DNA of 64,000 nucleotides from Tragulus kanchil (taxonomy: Eukaryota; Chordata; Mammalia; Artiodactyla; Tragulidae): NCBI GenBank assembly GCA_022376925.1, contig JAIOJX010000002.1, positions 133,124,831 through 133,188,830 on the forward strand, in the 5' to 3' direction. Shown piece by piece: positions 33,256-45,324 of this stretch (position 1 is its first letter; the number at the start of each line of letters is the position of its first letter). Under the pieces are notes generated by a model. The model worked only from the letters and a program-made list of their open reading frames with translations, had not been told where the DNA came from and ran no database searches. Position numbers and translations under genes: made by a program.

Positions 33256-33697
33256 TGTGGTGCCCCAAGGGCGAAAGAACAACTGGAACAAGGAGGGTCT
33301 TGGAATGCAACAAGAGATAAACCAGACCCTTATTGTTCTCCCCTCCCCTGGGGTTTTAGTACACCGCCCAATCCTTAAGACCCCTCTATGCCGCTCCTTG
33401 GACCCTACACTCTACCCACCCAGTACATCGTCCAACCAGCAATAATCCTTAAGATCCCTATGCCATTCCTTAGACCCTAACTATAAAAGGAATCAAGGAC
33501 CCCTGCTTAAGGTCAGTTCTCCTTTGAGCTGACCCACTGTTCTGATAGCGTCAGTTCTCCCTTGAGCTGATCCGCTGTTCTAGCAGTGTCTTCCACTTTA
33601 ACAACACCAATACTCCCTTAAACTGGCCCACTGTATTGGCAACAACTCTCCCTTCTCCCACTCTAATAAACTCTACTCTGCCTTGTGTCTGGGATCA
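33256..33697 (+). mobile_element. Solo-type LTR (class I ERV-like) with internal repeats
   Basis: It starts TGTGGTGCCCCAAGGG. There is a TATA box CTATAAAAGG at 33481-33490 and AATAAA at 33666-33671, followed by CTCTACTCTGCCTTGTGTCT, the U3-R-U5 order of a retroviral LTR. Three imperfect units of about 39 bases lie at 33511-33548, 33550-33588 and 33609-33645. No TSD was found and the ends are estimates. No internal viral sequence flanks it. Confidence 0.65.
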
Positions 33698-33709
33698 GCA
33701 ATGGGGGAA

Positions 33710-34640
33710 GTGAGTCCAGGTGGAGGACATGCCAAGGGCAAAGGCCCTAAGACTAGAACAAGCTGGGTATGTCTAAGGAACAGAATGAAGATCCATGTGA
33801 TGGACTTCTTGGTGGTATCATGGATTAAAACCTGCCTGCCAATGCAGGAGACATAGATTCAATCTCTGACCCAGGATGATCCTGCGTGCTCCAGAAAAAC
33901 TAAGCCCATGTGCCACAGTTACTGAGCCTGTACTCTAGAGGCCACAGACCGCAACTACTGAGCCTGTGCTCCAAAACAAGAGAAGGCAGGGTGATGAGAA
34001 GCCTGTGCACTCCAACCAAGAGTAGTCCTCATCTGTCATAATAGGGAAAGCCCACTTACAGCGATAAAGACTAAGTAATGTAAATAAATGAAAAGTTAAA
34101 AAAAAAAAAAAAATGACCCATGTGACAAGATGAGAGTGGGCATATGGGAGTAAGACTGGTAGAGCCCAGATCATGTAAGGCCCTGAAGATTAGACATCTG
34201 GATTTCACTCTAAGATAAAAAGTCTTGGGTGATTTCAAGCTAGGAAGTATGTTCTGCAGTTTAGGAAGATGGTTCTGGTTGTTCGGTGAAGAAAGCAGGT
34301 AGACTGGTTGGGAAGTTTTATTTCAGTATGGGTTAGATGTGACAGTGACTTTAGGCTAAGAAGGCAGCAGAGGAGACAGAAAGCATCAGAGGGATCTTGG
34401 ACTCACGCTGAGGACAGACAGCAGGATTTGCTGACGTCCTTCCAGGCATGGGCAAAGGAAAGCTATGAGCCCAGGATGGCTTCCAAATTTGGGGCTTTGG
34501 CCACTGGATGAACAATGGTGCCATTTAGAAAGAGGAAGAAAGATGAGTAGGCAATCTAAGGGTGGAGATAACATGGATGCCGTCAAGATAGGAAAATTCA
34601 GCACACATCTTTGAGATGCTGCTGCTTATCTTAGGAATGT
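33710..34640 (+). mobile_element. Ancient LINE-like repeat, unassigned family, split by a SINE
   Basis: Before the SINE: GACATGCCAAGGGCAAAGGC. After it: CAGATCATGTAAGGCCCTGA, GGATTTCACTCTAAGAT, GCAGGATTTGCTGACG and CTTTGGCCACTGGATGAAC. The order matches a single old element, same family and orientation as near 8545 and 44625. It recurs at 34846-35775. Confidence 0.45.
33801..34117 (+). mobile_element. CHR-type tRNA-derived SINE, full-length
   Basis: Head TTCTTGGTGGTATCATGGAT, diverged box B GATTCAATCTC, repeated CAACTACTGAGCCTGTGCTC segments, AGAGTAGTCCTCATC and a long A tail. The 8-base TSD CCATGTGA is at 33793-33800 and 34118-34125. It recurs at 34936-35252. Confidence 0.88.
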
Positions 34641-35894
34641 AACGTGGTTGCAGTATGGGGTGTGGAGGGGGTGGGGAGGAGAGGTTGGAAGAAGTCATTC
34701 AACCGGATAAAGAACTCAGAAAATCAGATTTGAGAGAAAAAGATAACTGAGTCTGTGTTAGCATTTTAAAATTTGAAGCAACTCTCCTTCTCCCACTCTA
34801 ATAAACTCTACTCTGCCTTGTGTCTGGGATCAGCAATGGGGGAAGTGAGTCCAGGTGGAGGACATGCCAAGGGCAAAGGCCCTAAGACTAGAACAAGCTG
34901 GGTATGTCTAAGGAACAGAATGAAGATCCATGTGATGGACTTCTTGGTGGTATCATGGATTAAAACCTGCCTGCCAATGCAGGAGACATAGATTCAATCT
35001 CTGACCCAGGATGATCCTGCGTGCTCCAGAAAAACTAAGCCCATGTGCCACAGTTACTGAGCCTGTACTCTAGAGGCCACAGACCGCAACTACTGAGCCT
35101 GTGCTCCAAAACAAGAGAAGGCAGGGTGATGAGAAGCCTGTGCACTCCAACCAAGAGTAGTCCTCATCTGTCATAATAGGGAAAGCCCACTTACAGCGAT
35201 AAAGACTAAGTAATGTAAATAAATGAAAAGTTAAAAAAAAAAAAAAAATGACCCATGTGACAAGATGAGAGTGGGCATATGGGAGTAAGACTGGTAGAGC
35301 CCAGATCATGTAAGGCCCTGAAGATTAGACATCTGGATTTCACTCTAAGATAAAAAGTCTTGGGTGATTTCAAGCTAGGAAGTATGTTCTGCAGTTTAGG
35401 AAGATGGTTCTGGTTGTTCGGTGAAGAAAGCAGGTAGACTGGTTGGGAAGTTTTATTTCAGTATGGGTTAGATGTGACAGTGACTTTAGGCTAAGAAGGC
35501 AGCAGAGGAGACAGAAAGCATCAGAGGGATCTTGGACTCACGCTGAGGACAGACAGCAGGATTTGCTGACGTCCTTCCAGGCATGGGCAAAGGAAAGCTA
35601 TGAGCCCAGGATGGCTTCCAAATTTGGGGCTTTGGCCACTGGATGAACAATGGTGCCATTTAGAAAGAGGAAGAAAGATGAGTAGGCAATCTAAGGGTGG
35701 AGATAACATGGATGCCGTCAAGATAGGAAAATTCAGCACACATCTTTGAGATGCTGCTGCTTATCTTAGGAATGTAACGTGGTTGCAGTATGGGGTGTGG
35801 AGGGGGTGGGGAGGAGAGGTTGGAAGAAGTCATTCAACCGGATAAAGAACTCAGAAAATCAGATTTGAGAGAAAAAGATAACTGAGTCTGTGTT

Positions 35895-36458
35895 GGGCAT
35901 TTTAAGTCAGTGGCCTCTGGGTGGAAAGTACTGTTGGAAACTCGAGGTACTTACCTGGAGCTCCAGAGAGAAGGCTCCAGGCAGAGGCTTGTGGTGGTGG
36001 AAGCTGTGGGCGGGGCTTAGACCGCACAGAGAGACACACCTGCGTGGGGAGGGCGGGGCTGTCCTGGAGAGCCCTGTTGGAGATTCAGGATGGGGAGGAG
36101 CCAGCAAAGGGCCCTTCGAGGTCAAGTCAAGAACATCAGGATAGCTCCAGATAGCTCGGGGCCATAGGAGTCACAGGAGAAAAGAGTTTTGCAAAGTGCA
36201 AGCTTCATTGAAGAGTCACCTACTCTCCTTTGCGTCTTGATGTCTTCCTGACCGTGTGGACTCTGGGGTCTGTCCCTTCTATGGGGAGAGCCTTCTGCAC
36301 CTCCAGCAGAGTCTAATCCCTAGGGCCAGAGACGACTCCCGGAGACCAAAGCCTCCCTCCCCAGATTCATCCCTTCTGCTTTAACCTCTTTGTTTCTCTC
36401 CACAGCAAGGCTGTGGTTTGGAAACACTGCCCTGGGGGTTAACAGGAAGACACTCTGT
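35895..36458. other. GC-box-containing single-copy segment; no gene called
   Basis: Two GGGCGGGGC motifs lie 43 bases apart (36008-36016, 36051-36059). A strong 3' splice-site-like pattern (pyrimidine-rich run then CACAG, AG ending at 36405) follows. There is no open frame with recognisable protein and no polyadenylation context, so I do not call an exon or promoter. Second copy at +1124. Confidence 0.4.
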
Positions 36459-36625
36459 AGTGATGGTTCTCACACTTCCTGTGTGATAACTCACTGGAGA
36501 GCTTGTTAAAATGACAAACCCAGGCCTAGAGATTTGGGTTCAGAAATGTGAGATGGGACCCAAGGGTCTTTCTAACAAGCTCTCAGCTGGTGCCGCTACT
36601 GCAGGGGTGCCGACCATGCTTTGCG
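36459..36625. mobile_element. MER5-type hAT-Charlie remnant
   Basis: AGTGATGGTTCTCACACTTC, AGAGCTTGTTAAAATGACAA, AACCCAGGCCTAGAG, CTAACAAGCTCTCAGCTGGT follow MER5 order. It is present three times through duplications 11 and 12 (37583 and 38691 onward). Confidence 0.6.
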
Positions 36626-37831
36626 TGGCATGACCATAAAGCGTCCTGGACTGAAAAGCTGCTTCTTGTAGGCAGCAGGTGTCTGGAGTTGTACTAAGGT
36701 AATAAAAATAATACTGACTATTTACTGAGCTCTTATGTCTTCCAAATTTGGGGCTTTGGCCACTGGATGAACAATGGTGCCATTTAGAAAGAGGAAGAAA
36801 GATGAGTAGGCAATCTAAGGGTGGAGATAACATGGATGCCGTCAAGATAGGAAAATTCAGCACACATCTTTGAGATGCTGCTGCTTATCTTAGGAATGTA
36901 ACGTGGTTGCAGTATGGGGTGTGGAGGGGGTGGGGAGGAGAGGTTGGAAGAAGTCATTCAACCGGATAAAGAACTCAGAAAATCAGATTTGAGAGAAAAA
37001 GATAACTGAGTCTGTGTTGGGCATTTTAAGTCAGTGGCCTCTGGGTGGAAAGTACTGTTGGAAACTCGAGGTACTTACCTGGAGCTCCAGAGAGAAGGCT
37101 CCAGGCAGAGGCTTGTGGTGGTGGAAGCTGTGGGCGGGGCTTAGACCGCACAGAGAGACACACCTGCGTGGGGAGGGCGGGGCTGTCCTGGAGAGCCCTG
37201 TTGGAGATTCAGGATGGGGAGGAGCCAGCAAAGGGCCCTTCGAGGTCAAGTCAAGAACATCAGGATAGCTCCAGATAGCTCGGGGCCATAGGAGTCACAG
37301 GAGAAAAGAGTTTTGCAAAGTGCAAGCTTCATTGAAGAGTCACCTACTCTCCTTTGCGTCTTGATGTCTTCCTGACCGTGTGGACTCTGGGGTCTGTCCC
37401 TTCTATGGGGAGAGCCTTCTGCACCTCCAGCAGAGTCTAATCCCTAGGGCCAGAGACGACTCCCGGAGACCAAAGCCTCCCTCCCCAGATTCATCCCTTC
37501 TGCTTTAACCTCTTTGTTTCTCTCCACAGCAAGGCTGTGGTTTGGAAACACTGCCCTGGGGGTTAACAGGAAGACACTCTGTAGTGATGGTTCTCACACT
37601 TCCTGTGTGATAACTCACTGGAGAGCTTGTTAAAATGACAAACCCAGGCCTAGAGATTTGGGTTCAGAAATGTGAGATGGGACCCAAGGGTCTTTCTAAC
37701 AAGCTCTCAGCTGGTGCCGCTACTGCAGGGGTGCCGACCATGCTTTGCGTGGCATGACCATAAAGCGTCCTGGACTGAAAAGCTGCTTCTTGTAGGCAGC
37801 AGGTGTCTGGAGTTGTACTAAGGTAATAAAA

Positions 37832-38060
37832 ATAATACTGACTATTTACTGAGCTCTTATGATGTCCTGCTCTCTTCTAAGTGCTTCCTATGCATTATTT
37901 TGTTTAATCCTAAAACAATGCTATCGGGAGGTATAATGATGAGTCTCATCTGTTCTCAGAGACTTGGAATAATTTGCCCAAGGCCACACAGCTTTAACTA
38001 CCTTGGGGCTCTGTTCCTGTCTCCTCCCTCTGAGACTGTGACCTTACCCAGTGCTTCTGT
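37832..38060 (-). mobile_element. MIR/L2-type ancient repeat
   Basis: ACTATTTACTGAGCTCTTAT, TAAGTGCTTCCTATGCATTA, AATAATTTGCCCAAGGCCAC and CACAGCTTTAACTACC form the typical reverse-oriented MIR/L2 3' sequence. It recurs at 38940-39168. Confidence 0.65.
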
Positions 38061-38526
38061 TCAGTATTCAAGTGGGTGGGACTTGCCAGGCACCCAGCAT
38101 GCTGAGGACTGTGCCAGCCCCTCTGGGTGGCCCTGAGACCTCTTTTTATGAAACTGGCTATCTCTCCGCTGCATCGGTGGTGTTCATCGTGACCTACCAT
38201 TGACACACACACCACTGGAATTCACAATATACCTCCACAGACACAGCAGAATTTCTACTTTGTGCACAGGTAACGTGTCAAAGAAGCTGGAAGCAACTAC
38301 AAATCATGACTCACAAGCAGTCTGCTAATTCCCAACTATCAGCAGTTAAGACAACATCCCAGCAACAATCGATCACAATGAACCATGGCTAAGACGAGAG
38401 AGTCTGCACGTATGTGTGAGTCTTAACACGCGAATTGTGCAGAGGGTGAGAGCAGTGTGTCATGACCGCAACCTTAAACCTCCTCTAATCTGGAGGAACT
38501 TCCCAGAGGCCCAAGGGTTAAAACTC
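38061..38526. other. No gene recognised
   Basis: Repeated at 39169-39636. Nothing recognised. Confidence 0.5.
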
Positions 38527-39644
38527 GGGGTTTTAAGCTGCACTCCAGGAGTTACCCTACAGAGACGACTCCCGGAGACCAAAGCCTCCCTCCCCAGATT
38601 CATCCCTTCTGCTTTAACCTCTTTGTTTCTCTCCACAGCAAGGCTGTGGTTTGGAAACACTGCCCTGGGGTTAACAGGAAGACACTCTGTAGTGATGGTT
38701 CTCACACTTCCTGTGTGATAACTCACTGGAGAGCTTGTTAAAATGACAAACCCAGGCCTAGAGATTTGGGTTCAGAAATGTGAGATGGGACCCAAGGGTC
38801 TTTCTAACAAGCTCTCAGCTGGTGCCGCTACTGCAGGGGTGCCGACCATGCTTTGCGTGGCATGACCATAAAGCGTCCTGGACTGAAAAGCTGCTTCTTG
38901 TAGGCAGCAGGTGTCTGGAGTTGTACTAAGGTAATAAAAATAATACTGACTATTTACTGAGCTCTTATGATGTCCTGCTCTCTTCTAAGTGCTTCCTATG
39001 CATTATTTTGTTTAATCCTAAAACAATGCTATCGGGAGGTATAATGATGAGTCTCATCTGTTCTCAGAGACTTGGAATAATTTGCCCAAGGCCACACAGC
39101 TTTAACTACCTTGGGGCTCTGTTCCTGTCTCCTCCCTCTGAGACTGTGACCTTACCCAGTGCTTCTGTTCAGTATTCAAGTGGGTGGGACTTGCCAGGCA
39201 CCCAGCATGCTGAGGACTGTGCCAGCCCCTCTGGGTGGCCCTGAGACCTCTTTTTATGAAACTGGCTATCTCTCCGCTGCATCGGTGGTGTTCATCGTGA
39301 CCTACCATTGACACACACACCACTGGAATTCACAATATACCTCCACAGACACAGCAGAATTTCTACTTTGTGCACAGGTAACGTGTCAAAGAAGCTGGAA
39401 GCAACTACAAATCATGACTCACAAGCAGTCTGCTAATTCCCAACTATCAGCAGTTAAGACAACATCCCAGCAACAATCGATCACAATGAACCATGGCTAA
39501 GACGAGAGAGTCTGCACGTATGTGTGAGTCTTAACACGCTAATTGTGCAGAGGGGTGAGAGCAGTGTGTCATGACCGCAACCTTAAACCTCCTCTAATCT
39601 GGAGGAACTTCCCCAGAGGCCCAAGGGTTAAAACTCCATCTTTT

Positions 39645-39742
39645 AAGGCAGGCATTCCAAGTACCATCTCTGGTCAGAGAATTAAGATCCCACACATTTC
39701 AGGGTGCGGCCCAAAAATTAAATAAACAAATAAAACATGTTT
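39645..39742 (+). mobile_element. CHR-2-type SINE fragment
   Basis: AGAGAATTAAGATCCCACAC, GGTGCGGCCCAAAAATTAAA with an AATAAACAAATAAAA tail is the 3' half of a CHR-2-type element. Confidence 0.65.
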
Positions 39743-39764
39743 AAAGAATAGTCACTCTAATTTG

Positions 39765-41915
39765 GGGAGCTGGAAAGGAAGTCATTTGAAAACTTCTTGT
39801 CTCCCCATCTGATTGACATCTATGTTTTTACCAGCCTGCTCTCCATTCCAACTCCAGTTCAGCGAGAAACAAGCTCTCCCTCTATTTCCTGCAGACTGGG
39901 TAGAGGCATCCAGACCTGGTGCCACCAGTTGGCATGTGGCCCAGACTTGGTCACTGAATGCATGGGATGCCTCCAGCCCGATTGTTGCTGCAGGGATGGT
40001 CACCTCACTTAAGCAGGACCAGTCAGACCCAGGGCTGGGACCTCAGTCAGAGCCTCTGAGAAACAAGAACCTCTCCTGTGTCTTGGCTTAAACCGAGGAG
40101 GATGAAGGCCCAGAGCTTCTGGGGTCCACACAGAGTTGGGTGACTACATAATTTATCACCCAAATCCAGACACGTTTGAGGGTAAAAGGAGATGCTGCTA
40201 ATAATTACACTGGACAACAGGCAAATATTAAGATTTTCTCAATCAAAATGGAGTGATTCTATCCATCAGAAGAGCTGACAGCTAGGAAAGCAGAAGGCAG
40301 AAACAGAGAGAAACTGGGTCCTGCTAGTGGTTTTATTATTTAATATTTTTTAAATAGATTATTTTAAGAGCAGTTTTAGGTGCACAGCAAAATTTAGTGG
40401 AAAGTGCATATAGCCTCTGCTTACTCACATTAAAATATAGCTGTCCTCACTGTAGCATCCCACACCAGATACATTTGTGATGATCAGTGAGGCAATATCA
40501 TCACATTATCACTGAGTCCATAGTGTCTACCTAGGTTTTATGCTTGATATTGTACATTCTATGGGTTTGGACATATGTAAAATGACATACATCATTATAG
40601 TATCACAGAGTAGTTTCACTGCCATAAAAATCCTCTGTGTTCTGTCTACTCGTCTCTCTCTCCCTCTGAACACGTGATAACCACTCGTCTTTTTAATGTC
40701 TCCATCACTTCGCTTTACCCAAAATGCCATACAACTGGAATAATGCATCAGGTAGACTTTTCAGATTGGCTTCTTTCACTTAGTCACATGCACGTAAGTT
40801 TCCTCCAGGTTTTTTTTCATGTTCACTCTGGATGGGCCACTGCTTATTCATCTATTGAAACATCTATTGGGAGCTGGAAAGGAAGTCATTTGAAAACTTC
40901 TTGTCTCCCCATCTGATTGACATCTATGTTTTACCAGCCTGCTCTCCATTCCAACTCCAGTTCAGCGAGAAACAAGCTCTCCCTCTATTTCCTGCAGACT
41001 GGGTAGAGGCATCCAGACCTGGTGCCACCAGTTGGCATGTGGCCCAGACTTGGTCACTGAATGCATGGGATGCCTCCAGCCCGATTGTTGCTGCAGGGAT
41101 GGTCACCTCACTTAAGCAGGACCAGTCAGACCCAGGGCTGGGACCTCAGTCAGAGCCTCTGAGAAACAAGAACCTCTCCTGTGTCTTGGCTTAAACCGAG
41201 GAGGATGAAGGCCCAGAGCTTCTGGGGTCCACACAGAGTTGGGTGACTACATAATTTATCACCCAAATCCAGACACGTTTGAGGGTAAAAGGAGATGCTG
41301 CTAATAATTACACTGGACAACAGGCAAATATTAAGATTTTCTCAATCAAAATGGAGTGATTCTATCCATCAGAAGAGCTGACAGCTAGGAAAGCAGAAGG
41401 CAGAAACAGAGAGAAACTGGGTCCTGCTAGTGGTTTTATTATTTAATATTTTTTAAATAGATTATTTTAAGAGCAGTTTTAGGTGCACAGCAAAATTTAG
41501 TGGAAAGTGCATATAGCCTCTGCTTACTCACATTAAAATATAGCTGTCCTCACTGTAGCATCCCACACCAGATACATTTGTGATGATCAGTGAGGCAATA
41601 TCATCACATTATCACTGAGTCCATAGTGTCTACCTAGGTTTTATGCTTGATATTGTACATTCTATGGGTTTGGACATATGTAAAATGACATACATCATTA
41701 TAGTATCACAGAGTAGTTTCACTGCCATAAAAATCCTCTGTGTTCTGTCTACTCGTCTCTCTCTCCCTCTGAACACGTGATAACCACTCGTCTTTTTAAT
41801 GTCTCCATCACTTCGCTTTACCCAAAATGCCATACAACTGGAATAATGCATCAGGTAGACTTTTCAGATTGGCTTCTTTCACTTAGTCACATGCACGTAA
41901 GTTTCCTCCAGGTCT
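39765..41915 (+). repeat. Direct duplication 13, unit about 1103 bases
   Basis: Copy 1 runs 39765 to about 40812 and copy 2 from 40869 to about 41915. The tail of copy 1 (40811-40868) is a shortened, error-laden version of 41914-42000: it lacks about 40 bases present in copy 2. One T is lost in copy 2 near 40933. Confidence 0.93.
39780..40320. other. No gene recognised
   Basis: Overlapping plus-strand frames of 71 and 92 codons near 39797-40091 lack any recognised domain. Repeated at about 40884-41423. Confidence 0.5.
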
Positions 41916-42130
41916 TTTCATGACTTGATAGCTCATTTCCTTTTAGTGCTGGATGATATTCCACCGTCTGGATGGGCCACTGCTTATTCATCCATTCACC
42001 TACTAAAGGACAGCTTGGTTGCTTCCAGGATTTGGCAATTATAAATAAAGCTGTTATAAACATCCATGTGCCAGGTCTTGTGAAGACATAAGTTTTCAAC
42101 TCATTTGCGTAAACACCAAGGATGTAACTT
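40325..42130 (-). mobile_element. Old L1 LINE 3' region, including ORF2 C-terminus
   Basis: The plus strand reads as antisense L1: GCTGGATGATATTCCACCGT, CTGCTTATTCATCCATTCAC, AATTATAAATAAAGCTGTTA. The minus frame 42099-41887 encodes an L1 ORF2 C-terminus-like peptide (WMNKQWPIQTVEYHPALKGN). The 3' UTR lies at 40325-41886 and is duplicated within duplication 13. No catalytic domain remains. Confidence 0.75.
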
Positions 42131-42950
42131 GTTATTTTGGAACAATTTTAGACTTACAGAAAAATTGCAAAGACAGAACAAAGAGTTGCCATTTACCCTA
42201 ATGGTAACTTCCAGTTTCCCCTAATGGTAACTTCTCAACCTCACCAAGTACATTTATCACAGCTAAGAAAACAGCAGTTCTACATCACTATTAACTGAAG
42301 TCCAGGCTTCATTCCGATTTCACCAGCTTTTCCACTAAGGACATTTTTGTTCCAGGATTCCATCCAGGAGACCACATTACATTTAGTGGTCACATCTCCT
42401 TCAGGTCCTCTAGTCTAAGACAGTTTCTCAGTCTTTTCTTTATTTTCCACAGCACTGAGAGTTTCACAGAGTACTGGTCAAGTATTTTATGGAATGTCCC
42501 TTAACGTGGGTTTCTCTGATGCTTCTCTCATGACTAGACTGGACTCACGGGCTTGAAGGAAAATAACCCCAGAAGTGAGGTGCCCTCCTGGTCACAGCAC
42601 AGCAGAGGGTACATATTGTCAAAACGATCTGTCACTGGTTATATTGATTTTGATCACTTGGTAAACATAATGTTTACCAGACTTTTTCACTTAAAGTTGC
42701 CTTGTTTATTTTCCCCCTGTCCATACTCTATTTTTTGGAAGCATGTAAGTAAGTTCAGGTCATGTTTAAGAGATGAGGTAATTAAGTGCCAAATGCTGAC
42801 TAGTGGTAGTTTTGAGCCCCTGGATCCACCTATACCTGAAGCCAAACACCCCAGTCTTTTCAGTTTATATAAGTTAATGTGTTCTTTTATTGCTGGAACC
42901 AATTTGATTGAATTTCTATCACTTGCAAATGAAAGACTGCTAATGGATGC
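42131..42950. mobile_element. Old L1M-type 3' sequence
   Basis: TTAGACTTACAGAAAAATTG, CCAGTTTCCCCTAATGGTAA, CTATTAACTGAAGTCCAGGC, ACAGTTTCTCAGTCTTTTC, CATGACTAGACTGGACTCA and CTCTATTTTTTGGAAGCATG follow an abundant mammalian L1M 3' region. The 134-codon frame 42553-42957 runs through it and is not a gene. Confidence 0.6.
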
Positions 42951-44621
42951 TCCATAGTCCTTCTTGCCTCATTCCAATCCATCCTCCACACAAAAGCCAG
43001 CACGATTTGTGAATATATGATAAGTTCTCAGAATTACCACTAGGTCACAGCCTATTTGTACAGTCTGCGTGATGAACATCTCTTGAGCTCTCAAAATGAT
43101 GTAGTCCTAAGGCTTCAACCCCATCTGCCTCTCTGGGATAATCTATTCTGTTGACCCAACGCTGTCAGGAAAGCAGTCTATTTAGACTTGCTGTTTTATC
43201 ACATTTAAAGAGCTTAAACACCCAGCAGTATTTATAGACATGATCTCTATCAAGATGGGGGGAAAGGGTACTTTGTCGATTTCACTGACCCAGATGAAAG
43301 GTTAATGATCTTGCCAGGACTGTTCAATCTTATGATTCTGTGCATTTCACAGTAATGAGAGGAGCCCGGATATACTGGAACATCCAGTTCCTTGACTGTT
43401 CATTCATTTTTCCAAAGAATATTCATTGAGTTTGTTACATGTTGGATACTGTATCAGCTCAGGAAACATAGTGCTAAACACAACAACATCCACACCATCA
43501 TGGTGCATTTAGTGTAAAGGTCCTCTAGTCTAAGACAGTTTCTCAGTCTTTTCTTTATTTTCCACAGCACTGAGAGTTTCACAGAGTACTGGTCAAGTAT
43601 TTTATGGAATGTCCCTTAACGTGGGTTTCTCTGATGCTTCTCTCATGACTAGACTGGACTCACGGGCTTGAAGGAAAATAACCCCAGAAGTGAGGTGCCC
43701 TCCTGGTCACAGCACAGCAGAGGGTACATATTGTCAAAACGATCTGTCACTGGTTATATTGATTTTGATCACTTGGTAAACATAATGTTTACCAGACTTT
43801 TTCACTTAAAGTTGCCTTGTTTATTTTCCCCCTGTCCATACTCTATTTTTTGGAAGCATGTAAGTAAGTTCAGGTCATGTTTAAGAGATGAGGTAATTAA
43901 GTGCCAAATGCTGACTAGTGGTAGTTTTGAGCCCCTGGATCCACCTATACCTGAAGCCAAACACCCCAGTCTTTTCAGTTTATATAAGTTAATGTGTTCT
44001 TTTATTGCTGGAACCAATTTGATTGAATTTCTATCACTTGCAAATGAAAGACTGCTAATGGATGCTCCATAGTCCTTCTTGCCTCATTCCAATCCATCCT
44101 CCACACAAAAGCCAGCACGATTTGTGAATATATGATAAGTTCTCAGAATTACCACTAGGTCACAGCCTATTTGTACAGTCTGCGTGATGAACATCTCTTG
44201 AGCTCTCAAAATGATGTAGTCCTAAGGCTTCAACCCCATCTGCCTCTCTGGGATAATCTATTCTGTTGACCCAACGCTGTCAGGAAAGCAGTCTATTTAG
44301 ACTTGCTGTTTTATCACATTTAAAGAGCTTAAACACCCAGCAGTATTTATAGACATGATCTCTATCAAGATGGGGGGAAAGGGTACTTTGTCGATTTCAC
44401 TGACCCAGATGAAAGGTTAATGATCTTGCCAGGACTGTTCAATCTTATGATTCTGTGCATTTCACAGTAATGAGAGGAGCCCGGATATACTGGAACATCC
44501 AGTTCCTTGACTGTTCATTCATTTTTCCAAAGAATATTCATTGAGTTTGTTACATGTTGGATACTGTATCAGCTCAGGAAACATAGTGCTAAACACAACA
44601 ACATCCACACCATCATGGTGC
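42403..44621 (+). repeat. Direct duplication 14, unit 1115 bases
   Basis: Copy 1 is 42403-43506 and copy 2 is 43518-44621, with 11 spacer bases. I see no internal differences. Confidence 0.95.
42951..43506. other. No gene recognised
   Basis: No gene recognised. Repeated at about 44066-44621. Confidence 0.5.
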
Positions 44622-44624
44622 TTA

Positions 44625-45250
44625 TTTCTAGTGGATAAACAGATGATAAAGAAGTAAATGAGGAGATGAATCAGGTGGTTTCAGACAGTAACTGCCATGA
44701 GGGAAATAACAAGAAAACTGACAAGAGAATAATGGATGGGAGAGAGGAGAGGAGGGCTTTACATGGGGATCTTTGACATGGTGTCTCTAAAAACCAAAAG
44801 GAACCAACATGAGGGGAAGATATTTTCAGGCAGAAGGAAAACAGTCTGCCAAAGGCAGAAGGCAAGAAAACACTTGGCATGTTCCAGAAACAAGAGAGGA
44901 GCCAGTAGGAGTCTAATGTGGGGAGTGGGGAGAAAAGCAATCAAAGATTTCATTGAAGAAGTAAGCAAGGGCCATCATGTAGGACCTTTGTAGCCATGGA
45001 AACAAGAAGTTGCAAGAAAGGAAGTAATACTCTCCAGTTTATGTTCTTAAAGATGCTCTGACTACTGAGTAGAAAAAGGATTGCGAGGTGACAGAATGAA
45101 AAGAAGAAGTCAGTTAGCTGTCACTGAAGTCCAGGCAAGAGGTGATGCTGACTAAATCTGAAATGGGGCTATAAACTCAAGGACAAAGGGATAGATTCTA
45201 GATTCCTTTTGGACAATAGGACACGCTGGTGAATTAGAAGGGACGAAAGC
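44625..45250 (+). mobile_element. Ancient LINE-like repeat, unassigned family
   Basis: GGATAAACAGATGATAAAGA, CATGTTCCAGAAACAAGAGA, CATCATGTAGGACCTTTGTA, GTCCAGGCAAGAGGTGATGC. Same family and orientation as near 8545 and 33710. It recurs at about 45683-46308. Confidence 0.45.
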
Positions 45251-45324
45251 ACCAGATTCCTAGGTGCATGGCACCATCACCTAACCTGAATATAGAGTCC
45301 CACCTTGAATCTGTTTCATTCGTG

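Larger units (their letters stand above)
33643..35894 (+). repeat. Direct duplication 10, unit 1135 bases
   Basis: Copy 1 is 33643-34759 and copy 2 is 34779-35894, with about 19 junction bases. One C is lost at the start of copy 2. Both copies begin with the 3' end of the LTR. Confidence 0.95.
35615..37861 (+). repeat. Direct duplication 11, unit 1124 bases
   Basis: Copy 1 is 35615-36737 and copy 2 is 36739-37861, one base apart. I see no internal differences. The first 280 bases also occur at 34480-34759, so that core is present three times. Confidence 0.95.
37451..39636 (+). repeat. Direct duplication 12, unit about 1109 bases
   Basis: Copy 1 is 37451-38526 and copy 2 is 38560-39636. Single-base differences in G and C runs only (near 38667, 39553 and 39613), plus one substitution near 39540. 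A third copy of the first 410 bases lies at 36327-36737. Confidence 0.95.

Noticed and set aside
41887..42099. 70-codon minus-strand frame as a small gene
   Set aside because: Matches the C-terminus of L1 ORF2.
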